Assembly (NCBI RefSeq): GCF_026000575.1
Contig: NZ_AP026910.1
Span: 1,054,001-1,118,000 of the forward strand
Length of the DNA stretch: 64,000 nt
DNA from: Rhodoluna sp. KAS3
GTDB taxonomy: Bacteria; Actinomycetota; Actinomycetes; Actinomycetales; Microbacteriaceae
Reading direction: 5' to 3'
Below, piece by piece: positions 46,095-52,807 of this stretch. A model generated the notes under the pieces. That model was given only the letters and a program-made list of their open reading frames with translations, had not been told where the DNA came from and did not search any database. The position numbers were made by a program, and so were the translations under genes. The stretch's first letter is position 1. Every line of letters starts with the position of its first letter.

Positions 46095-47480
46095 TCATTC
46101 AGTTTTGTCTCTACGAACCTTGAACGAGAAAATCCGCATGAGAGGAGCGAAAAATCTCTTAACGGTGGCCTTGAACCTGGCACCTAATGAAACTCGTTTT
46201 TCAGGGGTTGCTTGGATTTCCTCAACTTGAGTATCACTTGATGGCTCAGAGTTGCTCTTGTTAGGCATTTGAGGCTCCCTGGAGACAGTTTCACTTGCGT
46301 TCTCAACTGGTGTTCCCTTGTGAGCCTTCAATGCGGCTAAGAGCGTTTCAGCCATTCCATCAGGAACAGAAATGAAACCACCTTGATGCGAAAGTCTTAG
46401 AACTCGGCGGGATGCCATGCGGTAATAAATCACGCCGTCAATCTTTTTAGAGCGTTGAACACGAACCTTTTTGAACTCACGCTTTGCCTTGTGCCATCGC
46501 CTAAGCGTCCTCTGCATGAAAAGAGCATCTTCTTTGCTAACAAGTGCCGTTGCAGTCGCAGGAACTAACCCCCAATAACCCCAGAACCGACCAATGCTCC
46601 CGGCCTCAATCCACAAATCAGGAGCACGATTTTGGTATTCCTTCACCCCACCCTTATTCGCTGATGAGTGCTTGCCAAAGTAATGCGAAATACTATGAGG
46701 CGTTTCTTTGTAGTAATCGGGCCATGCCTTCACTTGAGTTCCTGCCCTTAGATGTTTTTCTCTTTCATTCTCGTCAGGGTGAGCGACTATTTCCGCCCAA
46801 GTTTTTGAAAGCCAAAGTTGGAAATGCCCCAAGTCCATCGTGATGCTGGAAAGGATGTGAGTATGTGGAGCACCTCGTCGTTGAAACTCCAACTTCCAAA
46901 CGCCTATAAGTGGCTTTTTGAACTTTGATTCATAGCGTTTTTTGAGGAGGGCGATGTGCCTCTTGGCTGCTTTGCCGTCAGTGGCAACAGTTTGCCAATC
47001 GCCTGGGTAAGTGAGCGTAATCATTACAGGGATTTGTTTCTCGCTCCCAAATAGTGGCGTGTAATCCAAAGACAGCAATCGCTTGAGCATGTTGGCACGA
47101 GACTTATACGACCACTGAGTTATCACTTGGCGTTCTACATAGTTTGAACGCTTAGCTAAAGGGAAGAGTTTCCTTGAAAAACGAATTGAGGCCGGCGTGA
47201 GCTCAATGTAGTAATCCGTAAGAGTGTCTTGATTACTCCGTTTTTCAACCTGGGGAATTGTGTCGCCTATTTCAGAAAGTCTTTTTTGTGTCGGACTGAT
47301 TACAGGAGGCTTCTTTTTCTTCTTTTTTCTTGGCTTAGCCTTTGCCCTGGGCTTTTTAACCGCAGGCTCTTTTTCCTTCTCCTTTTCTTTTTTGTCCTCT
47401 TTTTGGATGTTTTCACTGCGGACAGTTATGGAAGATATAACAAGCCCTGAGACTTCATCTGTTTGCGGTAATTCACTCAT
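46095..47480 (-). CDS. rep: Rolling-circle replication initiator (HUH superfamily Rep)
   Basis: 461-residue replication protein. After a Lys/Glu-rich low-complexity N terminus (residues 26-60) come motif I VMITLTYPG (152-160), the HUH-type metal motif GAPHTHIL (203-210) with histidines 206 and 208, and motif III SISHYFGKHSSANKG (263-277) with Y267 and K270 as the probable nicking tyrosine and partner lysine. Such Reps nick a double-strand origin and stay covalently bound. The C-terminal third ends in a basic segment. It is the only replication gene here, suggesting that the element replicates as a circle after excision. Confidence 0.88.
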   Translation of the reverse strand: MSELPQTDEVSGLVISSITVRSENIQKEDKKEKEKEKEPAVKKPRAKAKPRKKKKKKPPVISPTQKRLSEIGDTIPQVEKRSNQDTLTDYYIELTPASIRFSRKLFPLAKRSNYVERQVITQWSYKSRANMLKRLLSLDYTPLFGSEKQIPVMITLTYPGDWQTVATDGKAAKRHIALLKKRYESKFKKPLIGVWKLEFQRRGAPHTHILSSITMDLGHFQLWLSKTWAEIVAHPDENEREKHLRAGTQVKAWPDYYKETPHSISHYFGKHSSANKGGVKEYQNRAPDLWIEAGSIGRFWGYWGLVPATATALVSKEDALFMQRTLRRWHKAKREFKKVRVQRSKKIDGVIYYRMASRRVLRLSHQGGFISVPDGMAETLLAALKAHKGTPVENASETVSREPQMPNKSNSEPSSDTQVEEIQATPEKRVSLGARFKATVKRFFAPLMRIFSFKVRRDKTE

Positions 47481-47496
47481 GCCGATACCTATCGGC
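47481..47496 (-). promoter_or_regulatory. Hairpin at the rep translation start
   Basis: On the minus strand GCCGATA-GG-TATCGGC directly precedes the rep ATG. The only purine-rich ribosome-binding stretch (TAGG) lies within the hairpin, so folding would hide it and limit Rep synthesis. It could equally be the Rep nick site, because rolling-circle origins are often hairpins beside rep. Confidence 0.55.
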
Positions 47497-47624
47497 TGAG
47501 GGCAGAAAGACCCCTAAAAGACTGAGGAGATGGCTAACACTTGGTCGCTATCGGCTCGCCTCAAGGACATTCACTTCCGCTACGCAGGTCTCCGCTCCAG
47601 TTCCGCCCTTTTGCTCACCTCTGC

Positions 47625-48053
47625 TCAAGCGTTGTCGCCAGGCTCCACCGCTCCAGGAGGTGTTCTTTTGTCAGACCGCAAAGGTGTCATCCTGGTATCT
47701 CCCGAACCATCAAAATCCAAGACTTCTTCACTCGCAAAAATCCTTCTGTCTATACCAAAGAACCCTTGTCGAATCTCCGCAGAAAATACAGACCATGTTC
47801 CATACCAGCGATGAGGCTTTAGCCACCATTTGCCCTGTTTGAAGAACTTCAAATCGGGAGTTGCCTTGACGGCCTGAATAAAGCCGTCAAGGTCTTGCTC
47901 CGAAACGGCAGAGACAAAGATGTAGTCCTCGCCCCCACCCATCTTGAAATAACTGAGTGGTGGCACTGGGTCTGTTATTGGTGTCCAGTAATCAGCCCAG
48001 ATGTTCCAGACTGTGCCTGCAACATAGAACTCCTTTGCCTCTGCCTTTCTCAT
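47625..48053 (-). CDS. Hypothetical element protein
   Basis: 142 residues, no family recognised. It is rich in aromatic residues (VWNIWADYW, KWWLKPHRWYGTW), acidic in the C-terminal half, with no signal peptide or membrane helix. It overlaps the upstream gene by one base and lies upstream of rep on the same strand, so the three may form one transcript. The 145-bp gap before rep contains only the rep hairpin and no other gene that I can support. Confidence 0.72.
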   Translation of the reverse strand: MRKAEAKEFYVAGTVWNIWADYWTPITDPVPPLSYFKMGGGEDYIFVSAVSEQDLDGFIQAVKATPDLKFFKQGKWWLKPHRWYGTWSVFSAEIRQGFFGIDRRIFASEEVLDFDGSGDTRMTPLRSDKRTPPGAVEPGDNA

Positions 48054-48412
48054 TACTGCTGAGCCTTCAAGACTTCAACGCCAGAGATTTGAAAAGACCA
48101 AGAGGTCTTATCGGTCTGAAGCGGAGACCACTTTCCACCAGCGAGACCAATCAAGCGGATTGCGGTTAGTTCCTCAATCTGCTTTATCTTGTTGGCGATT
48201 TCTGCAGGAGTTGTGAGAGTGAAACTTTCCATTTCCTGCACTCCGCCAGGAACTTTCACCAATGCTGAGACTGTCCATACTGGAACGCCGTTTTTGTCCG
48301 TCTTGTGTTTTTCATCAACACCAAAACCTTCTGTCTTTGGACTGATTGCGATAAATCGCACAGTCTCAAAAGTGTTTGGGTGCAGCTGCAAGTAATAGCC
48401 GTAATTTGCCAT
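48053..48412 (-). CDS. Hypothetical element protein, possibly single-strand DNA binding
   Basis: 119 residues. Alternating hydrophobic strands (VWTVSALVKVP, MESFTLTTP, TAIRLIGLAGG, SWSFQISGVEVL) suggest a small all-beta protein, and genes of this size and place beside rolling-circle rep genes often encode ssDNA-binding proteins. That assignment is an inference from size, strand pattern and position only. The start ATG 48412 has TAAGGAAACAAC upstream, the best ribosome-binding site in the element, so it is probably well expressed. Confidence 0.75.
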   Translation of the reverse strand: MANYGYYLQLHPNTFETVRFIAISPKTEGFGVDEKHKTDKNGVPVWTVSALVKVPGGVQEMESFTLTTPAEIANKIKQIEELTAIRLIGLAGGKWSPLQTDKTSWSFQISGVEVLKAQQ

Positions 48413-48567
48413 GTTGTTTCCTTATTATTGAGGAGAGCCGGGTGCCCTCAACAGTAGTTATCGGCAGATTACTTATTATTTTCCTTATTACTTAATGCAG
48501 ACGGCTACCCTTAAAAGCAAGTAAATAAAGGGCAAAAGGGTTAATGGGTGGAGACCCCCATTCTCCG
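48413..48567. other. Non-coding right end of the element
   Basis: No gene is seen. It holds a TTTCCTTATTA copy (48417-48427, which also carries the ribosome-binding site of the gene to its left), the 26-bp arm-type repeat at 48468-48493, a short GC-rich inverted repeat near TGAGG...CCTCA (48429-48450), and the right attachment core. Confidence 0.7.
48468..48493 (+). repeat. AT-rich arm-type repeat, right copy
   Basis: Matches 42663-42688 at 24 of 26 bases, direct orientation, 67 bp inside the right attachment core. Placement near both ends fits integrase arm-binding sites. Confidence 0.6.
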
Positions 48568-48568
48568 C
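48560..48568 (+). repeat. Probable right attachment core (attR)
   Basis: ATTCTCCGC, identical to the 3' end of tRNA-Ser. It is preceded by GGAGACCCCC, which can mimic the acceptor stem, and is followed 7 bp later by the terminator at 48576. Confidence 0.6.
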
Positions 48569-48575
48569 AGTGAAA

Positions 48576-48605
48576 AAGCCTCCAGAGTAATCTGGGGGCT
48601 TTTGT
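48576..48605. terminator. Intrinsic terminator, probably the displaced terminator of tRNA-Ser
   Basis: AAGCCTCCAGA (48576-48586) pairs with TCTGGGGGCTT (48591-48601) with one T-G, followed by T-rich sequence. It begins 7 bp after the right attachment core, where the tRNA terminator would stand if the element were removed. Confidence 0.85.
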
Positions 48606-48642
48606 CATTCGGCAATAGTTCGAAATCTATAGGCTTGGTTGA

Positions 48643-49308
48643 ATGGAACAACTGACTAGATTTCTACTTATTCTTCATGTGGCTGCAGGGTCACTTGCAT
48701 TACTTGCCACGATCTTCGCCATTTCATTTCGCAAAGGTGCGAGGAAGCATAACTTTGCTGGCAAAACTTACTTTTGGTCGATGATGGCCGTTGCCGCAAC
48801 AGCCATACCTGTATCGATTCTTCGCCCAAATATCATGTTGTTCTTTGTTGCCCTATTTTCTTCATACATGGCCTACGCCGGGTGGCGGTTCGGGCGCAAA
48901 TCGCACTACATCTTGAAGCGCAAGCCTTACGTCGAATGGGGAATGCTCCTCGTTGGATTAGCGATGATTATCAGCGGGCTCCTAGAAGTATTCGCTGGAG
49001 GATCGATGGGTTGGGTTCTAGTTGCGTTTGGGGCTATAGGGCTTCAGTTCGCGGTCCAGGATTTACGAGGATGGGGAAAAGCGGAAGACTTCGGAACCAG
49101 AATCTCCAATCACCTCGCCCACATGCTCGGGGGAACAATCGCAACGGTCACGGCCGTGCTGGTTCAACAAGTTGTTCCGAGGCTTGATCCTTCCAGCGCA
49201 TTCAAGGTTATTGTCTGGTTAGCCCCAACTGTCATCATCACACCGCTGATCATCATCTGGGCAAGGAAAGTAAAGGCAACTCAAAAGGTTCGTTTGTTCC
49301 AAAAGTGA
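48643..49308 (+). CDS. DUF2306-family membrane protein
   Basis: 221 residues, about six membrane helices. The first helices carry LHVAAGSLALL and KGARKHNFAGKTYFWSMM, typical of the DUF2306 family; a conserved histidine NHLAHMLGG lies in the second half. Function unknown. It lies just outside the element's right end and ends upstream of a stretch with a short tandem repeat. Confidence 0.8.
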   Translation: MEQLTRFLLILHVAAGSLALLATIFAISFRKGARKHNFAGKTYFWSMMAVAATAIPVSILRPNIMLFFVALFSSYMAYAGWRFGRKSHYILKRKPYVEWGMLLVGLAMIISGLLEVFAGGSMGWVLVAFGAIGLQFAVQDLRGWGKAEDFGTRISNHLAHMLGGTIATVTAVLVQQVVPRLDPSSAFKVIVWLAPTVIITPLIIIWARKVKATQKVRLFQK

Positions 49309-49431
49309 ATGCCGCGTTAGTCAACTTGGCGTAGAAAGATGGCGTAGAAAGCGATTTGGTACACCCTAGCCCCAGGATTTACGCGGGCAAGAGGGCGTTA
49401 GTGCGTATCAAGCATTCTCCGCGCAAATGAG
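49309..49431. other. Non-coding stretch with short tandem repeat and a third attachment-like core
   Basis: No gene. It contains two tandem copies of GGCGTAGAAAG (49328-49338 and 49341-49351), and CATTCTCCGC at 49413-49422, identical to the 10 bases ending at the right attachment core (48559-48568). These may be remnants of an older insertion. Confidence 0.55.
49330..49353 (+). repeat. Degenerate direct repeat, left copy
   Basis: The 24 bases here resemble 49794-49816 (CGCAGAAAGACGGCGTTGAAGCG) at about 20 positions with one gap. The two copies flank the 63-residue membrane protein gene. Confidence 0.45.
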
Positions 49432-49461
49432 AAATGCCCCTGACTTTCATCAGGGGCATTT
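49432..49461. terminator. Intrinsic terminator
   Basis: Perfect 12-bp stem AAATGCCCCTGA/TCAGGGGCATTT around CTTTCA, with T/A-rich ends on both strands. It terminates the small minus-strand gene at 49473-49664 and possibly the DUF2306 transcript from the other side. Confidence 0.92.
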
Positions 49462-49472
49462 TGGCTAACGAA

Positions 49473-49664
49473 CTAAGTTCGTCCAACCAGACTCAAAAGG
49501 AAAAGTCCTGCACAAAGCAGAACAAATCCCAGACCAAGACCTGTCGGAGATCTCCAACCGTGCCAGCGCTCTTGAAAATCAAAACGCTTTCGGGTCCAAG
49601 AATCTCTCAACTCAACCCAGTCGGACATCTCCTGGATTTTCTTGTCTTTCTTTTCCTCGTTCAT
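49473..49664 (-). CDS. Small membrane protein
   Basis: 63 residues. A charged N terminus (EEKKDKKIQE, then DSWTRKRFDFQERW) is followed by one C-terminal membrane helix, GLGFVLLCAGLFLLSLV. Family unknown. The terminator 12 bp after the stop and a purine-rich GAAGAAAGTGAAGAA before the ATG support a real gene. A second in-frame ATG at 49628 has AGGAG directly against it and is less likely. Confidence 0.65.
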   Translation of the reverse strand: MNEEKKDKKIQEMSDWVELRDSWTRKRFDFQERWHGWRSPTGLGLGFVLLCAGLFLLSLVGRT

Positions 49665-49793
49665 TTCTTCACTTTCTTCTATTCGAATTTGAGTGAAGCA
49701 AAATAATCAAAATAACAAGGCTTCTGGCTTATTTTACCAATCGAGATACATCAGTCTTGCGAATCATCAATCGCGCCTCAAACGTTGAGATGT

Positions 49794-49816
49794 CGCAGAA
49801 AGACGGCGTTGAAGCG
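49794..49816 (+). repeat. Degenerate direct repeat, right copy
   Basis: Partner of 49330-49353. It lies just downstream of the DUF1801 gene stop at 49822. No known att family is recognised. Confidence 0.45.
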
Positions 49817-49821
49817 CTTTT

Positions 49822-50220
49822 TTAAAACTGGGTCAGTTTTTCAAGTTTCTTGAGCTTTGGGAGGCTTTTGTAATCCCACTGGATGGCTGAAACCTGACCG
49901 AGCCACTTGGTGAGTTCTGGCGCTTGCACACTGGCCAAGTCGGCGACATCCCAGCTGGCCGCCTTGAACTTACCTAATGGAACAAGCCCTGGGCCCTCGA
50001 GAGACTGGCCGCTCCAGAACAAAACTTGAACACCACTCTTTTTGATGCTGTAACCAACAACCGGGTTTTGATCCAAAAACCAAACTGGATGCCCATGCCA
50101 CACTTTGCCCTCAGCTGCGGGAACAACTTTTACAAACAGCTCGGCCAGCGCCTCACAGATCAGAGCCTGATCGGCGGTTTGGGCTTGGTTGTAGGCAAGG
50201 ACATCAGCTGGAATGGTCAT
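49822..50220 (-). CDS. DUF1801 domain protein (a)
   Basis: 132-residue member of the DUF1801/YdhG-like fold, recognised from VWHGHPVWFLDQNPVVGYS. Family function is unknown; related proteins are small and cytoplasmic, and some are proposed iron chaperone-like (Fra/YdhG). Its ATGA start overlaps the upstream DUF1801 gene by four bases. Confidence 0.82.
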   Translation of the reverse strand: MTIPADVLAYNQAQTADQALICEALAELFVKVVPAAEGKVWHGHPVWFLDQNPVVGYSIKKSGVQVLFWSGQSLEGPGLVPLGKFKAASWDVADLASVQAPELTKWLGQVSAIQWDYKSLPKLKKLEKLTQF

Positions 50221-50666
50221 GGCTTCATAGTACGCGCGGCATTACAGGCGTCAACGAATTCAACCGGATTCATTAGCCCAGCTGCCCAACCCACTGAGGC
50301 AAGGTCGGCGTTCTCGATTTTTGTAAATCGCACACAGGCTTTGCCGATGTCCAGTTTCAAACCGGCTGCCTCCCAGCGCGATCGGAACTCGGTCTCGACA
50401 TCGGTGTCTAAATAAACCGGCATGAGGTAAACCGAGAAGTGATTTTTTTGCGAAGCGAGACCGATGTAGTTGAGCGGCTGCCCGTTGTAGGTTGGGCCAG
50501 AAACATCTAGCGGCACCTCAAAACTGATCATGCCCCAACGCATGGTTTCTATAAAACCTGGCTGGATGTTTTGTCTCACAGCGGCCAGTAAGGCTTCAAG
50601 CCCTGCCCTACGCTCGGTCGACTGCTCTGCCAAATAGTCAGAAATAGTGGCGGCCGAAGACTGCAT
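50217..50666 (-). CDS. DUF1801 domain protein (b)
   Basis: 149-residue second DUF1801 protein, recognised from FIETMRWGMISFEVPL and YIGLASQKNHFSVYLM. This is the more typical form, with an N-terminal YLAEQSTERRAGLEALL helix. It lies 6 bp after the HNH-like gene and overlaps (a), so the three are probably one operon. Confidence 0.85.
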   Translation of the reverse strand: MQSSAATISDYLAEQSTERRAGLEALLAAVRQNIQPGFIETMRWGMISFEVPLDVSGPTYNGQPLNYIGLASQKNHFSVYLMPVYLDTDVETEFRSRWEAAGLKLDIGKACVRFTKIENADLASVGWAAGLMNPVEFVDACNAARTMKP

Positions 50667-50672
50667 TTTTGC

Positions 50673-51116
50673 CTACTCGCTGCGCAAGGCAAGCATGTAC
50701 TGCCCGCCACCCGGGGTTACCTGGGTACTGAATTTTTGCCCCGGAGCAAAACGTGAGAGGCGATCTAGCAACCATTCGGCAGCCTGATTGGCATCACGCT
50801 CATCAGGGCACCGAGCCACGATTTCACGGCCGCCTTTACGAGCCAAACGTTCAACGGTTTCAAAAATCGGGGCTGGGTCAACCACAAAAAGATCTGGTGA
50901 CCAAGGGACAACTGGGGCAATTTTGCCCTTCATGGTGTTGCAAGCGCGGTGAGCTAGGCGCTCAATTACAGCTGAACCCTTTTTTGCCTTGGCGGCAGCG
51001 TAGCTATCAACGCTTGGACCTAGATCTGAATTAGTCGATGCCTCTGGATCAACCTCGGAGTCACACAACCAGCATCGCCAACCATCGCGTTGCCCAACTT
51101 CATTCAAATCACTCAT
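50673..51116 (-). CDS. HNH-like zinc-binding protein, hypothetical
   Basis: 147 residues. RDGWRCWLCDSEVDP supplies a CxxC, and IERLAHRACNTMKG supplies a histidine and cysteine spaced like the second half of an HNH/zinc finger. This looks like an HNH-endonuclease-like domain lacking a classical catalytic HNH triad. The C terminus adds AAEWLLDRLSRFAPGQ. No function is assigned; conserved only as a family in actinobacteria by my recollection. Confidence 0.65.
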   Translation of the reverse strand: MSDLNEVGQRDGWRCWLCDSEVDPEASTNSDLGPSVDSYAAAKAKKGSAVIERLAHRACNTMKGKIAPVVPWSPDLFVVDPAPIFETVERLARKGGREIVARCPDERDANQAAEWLLDRLSRFAPGQKFSTQVTPGGGQYMLALRSE

Positions 51117-51164
51117 GAGTTGAGATTACGCTATTTGAAAGTTGAGACCCAAAGGAGACTGCGC

Positions 51165-51581
51165 ATGGCAATGACCGCCGAAGAAAAACAGGCTATGAAA
51201 GAGACCATGGCCGAACGGTCAAAGGCTCGCAAGAAAATGACGCCTGAGCAGCTCGAAGCCGAGGTCCTAGAAAAGGTAGCGGTCATGGCTCCGGCCGACC
51301 GCGCGATTGCCGAGAAAATTCACGAACTGGTTAAGACTCACGCCCCATCGCTGCAGCCCAAGACCTGGTACGGAATGCAGGCATACTGCAATGCTGAGGG
51401 CAAGACCGTGGTGTTCTTTCAAGACAGCGGAAAATTCAAGACGCGCTATTGCACACTTGGTTTTCAGGATGCAGCCCAGCTTGACGAAGGCTCAATGTGG
51501 CCAACCTCTTATGCGGTGAACGAAATTACCCCGGCCATTGAAAAGCAGATTACCGAGCTGATTAAGCGCGCAGTTAGTTAG
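51165..51581 (+). CDS. DUF1801 domain protein (c)
   Basis: 138-residue third DUF1801 protein, with a charged N-terminal helix (SKARKKMTPEQLEAEV) and the family core QPKTWYGMQAYCNAEGKTVVFFQ. ATG 51165 has AAAGGAGACTGCGC upstream; the frame is open back to 51090. It is divergent from the HNH-like gene, and its stop overlaps the Bcr-like MFS gene by four bases. Confidence 0.85.
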   Translation: MAMTAEEKQAMKETMAERSKARKKMTPEQLEAEVLEKVAVMAPADRAIAEKIHELVKTHAPSLQPKTWYGMQAYCNAEGKTVVFFQDSGKFKTRYCTLGFQDAAQLDEGSMWPTSYAVNEITPAIEKQITELIKRAVS

Positions 51582-52786
51582 TGACGAACCGGCACTTCAT
51601 TGCGCAAACCGATGAAGCCCAGCACAGCTGCTGCAACTAACAGGATTGCCATAAAAGTACCAACGCCGGCGATGTCAGCCCCAAAGACCATGCTGGTCAG
51701 AGGCGCTGCGATTGCTCCTGACAATGAGGTGGCAAAGCCAATCAATCCGGCCGCTACACCAGCGCGCTCGGCGTGGTCTTTCATGGCCATTCCCATGATG
51801 TTGGCCATGGTGAAACCCATCACCGATACAGCTAGGGCATAGCCCACAATCGTCAACAAAAGATCGTGAATTTCAAAGACGTTAATTGTGACCATTACGG
51901 CCGCAGCCAAGAGCCCCTGAGATAGCCCGTAGCGCATCAAACTGATGCTCGAAACATGCTTGAGCAAGTAACGGTTGAGTGAGTTTGCGCCAAACATAAC
52001 CACGGTCACGGCCGCAAAGGCATAGGTGTATTCGGTAGGTGTAAGCCCAAAGCCCTGCTGCAGTGCAAATGGAGCACCCGCAATAAAGCTGGCGACCGAA
52101 CCAAACAACACACCACCGAGCACGATCAAAACCACAAAGCGAGAATCGCGCAGCACGTGCGCCCAAGCTGAAAAGGTTGCACCAAAACTTAGCTCGCTTC
52201 GAGCGCTCTGCGGGAGACTCTCAGGGAGGTAAGCGGCCACAAATCCCATAACGGCGGCACCCATAAATGCCAAGAAGATAAACACGATGTGCCAGTCGCC
52301 CAACAACAAAAGCTGACCGCCAACCAGCGGGGCCAGCACTGGAGCCAAACTTGAAATTGCAGCCTGAGTTGAGTAGAGCTTGGCCGCATTGTCACCCGTG
52401 GCCATGTCACGGATAAACGCATTGACGATTACAAAACCGGCTGCAGCAGAAAAGCCCAGAATAAATCGGGCAATGATCATCCAGGTGACATCTGGCGCCG
52501 CCAGACAGGCTATCGATGCCACGATGAATACGCTCAGGGCAATCATTAGCGGCCGCCTGCGACCAAGTGCGTCAGTGATTGGCCCAACAAAAACCTGACC
52601 CATGGCCATGCCCAGAAGACTGGCTGTGATGGTTAGTTGAACGAGGGTCTCGGTAGTCCTGAAGTACAAAATCAGCGCTGGTAGTGCCGGTAGATACATA
52701 TCAAACTGGAACGGACCGAGGGCTGAAATTAGGCCCATGGTCGCAGATTGGCGCTTTTTAATGGCAGGCATTCGGTTCAAAACCAA
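51578..52786 (-). CDS. Bcr/CflA-family multidrug MFS exporter
   Basis: 402-residue, 12-helix drug:H+ antiporter type permease. The motif between helices 2 and 3 is GPITDALGRRRPLM, and the family hallmark FDMYLPALPAL lies in the first helix. The substrate is unknown. The start may be ATG 52771 or 52786. It is 19 bp downstream of hrpA, so it may share that transcript. Confidence 0.9.
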   Translation of the reverse strand: MVLNRMPAIKKRQSATMGLISALGPFQFDMYLPALPALILYFRTTETLVQLTITASLLGMAMGQVFVGPITDALGRRRPLMIALSVFIVASIACLAAPDVTWMIIARFILGFSAAAGFVIVNAFIRDMATGDNAAKLYSTQAAISSLAPVLAPLVGGQLLLLGDWHIVFIFLAFMGAAVMGFVAAYLPESLPQSARSELSFGATFSAWAHVLRDSRFVVLIVLGGVLFGSVASFIAGAPFALQQGFGLTPTEYTYAFAAVTVVMFGANSLNRYLLKHVSSISLMRYGLSQGLLAAAVMVTINVFEIHDLLLTIVGYALAVSVMGFTMANIMGMAMKDHAERAGVAAGLIGFATSLSGAIAAPLTSMVFGADIAGVGTFMAILLVAAAVLGFIGLRNEVPVRH

Positions 52787-52807
52787 TCAGATGACAGTTT
52801 TATTCCG

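Larger units (their letters stand above)
42547..48568. mobile_element. Integrated rolling-circle plasmid-like element with restriction-modification genes
   Basis: A roughly 6-kb insert in the 3' end of tRNA-Ser(GGA). Its left edge is the tRNA 3' sequence ATTCTCCGC (42547-42555), and the same 9 bp recur at 48560-48568 on the right. Inside are integrase (adjacent to the tRNA), a D12 methyltransferase, a putative endonuclease, an HUH replication initiator and two small proteins. Base composition drifts toward AT compared with the flanks. The right edge is followed by a terminator that appears to belong to the tRNA gene. I see no conjugation, capsid or FtsK-like gene, so it would need help to move between cells. 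Confidence 0.85.

Noticed and set aside
47530-47822. Plus-strand open frames near rep
   Set aside because: They overlap the 142-residue minus gene and have no start signals; the minus-strand gene overlaps its neighbour in an operon-like way.
42547-48568. Filamentous phage (inovirus) identity for the element
   Set aside because: Size and HUH Rep fit, but no Zot-like ATPase, coat or secretion genes are visible.
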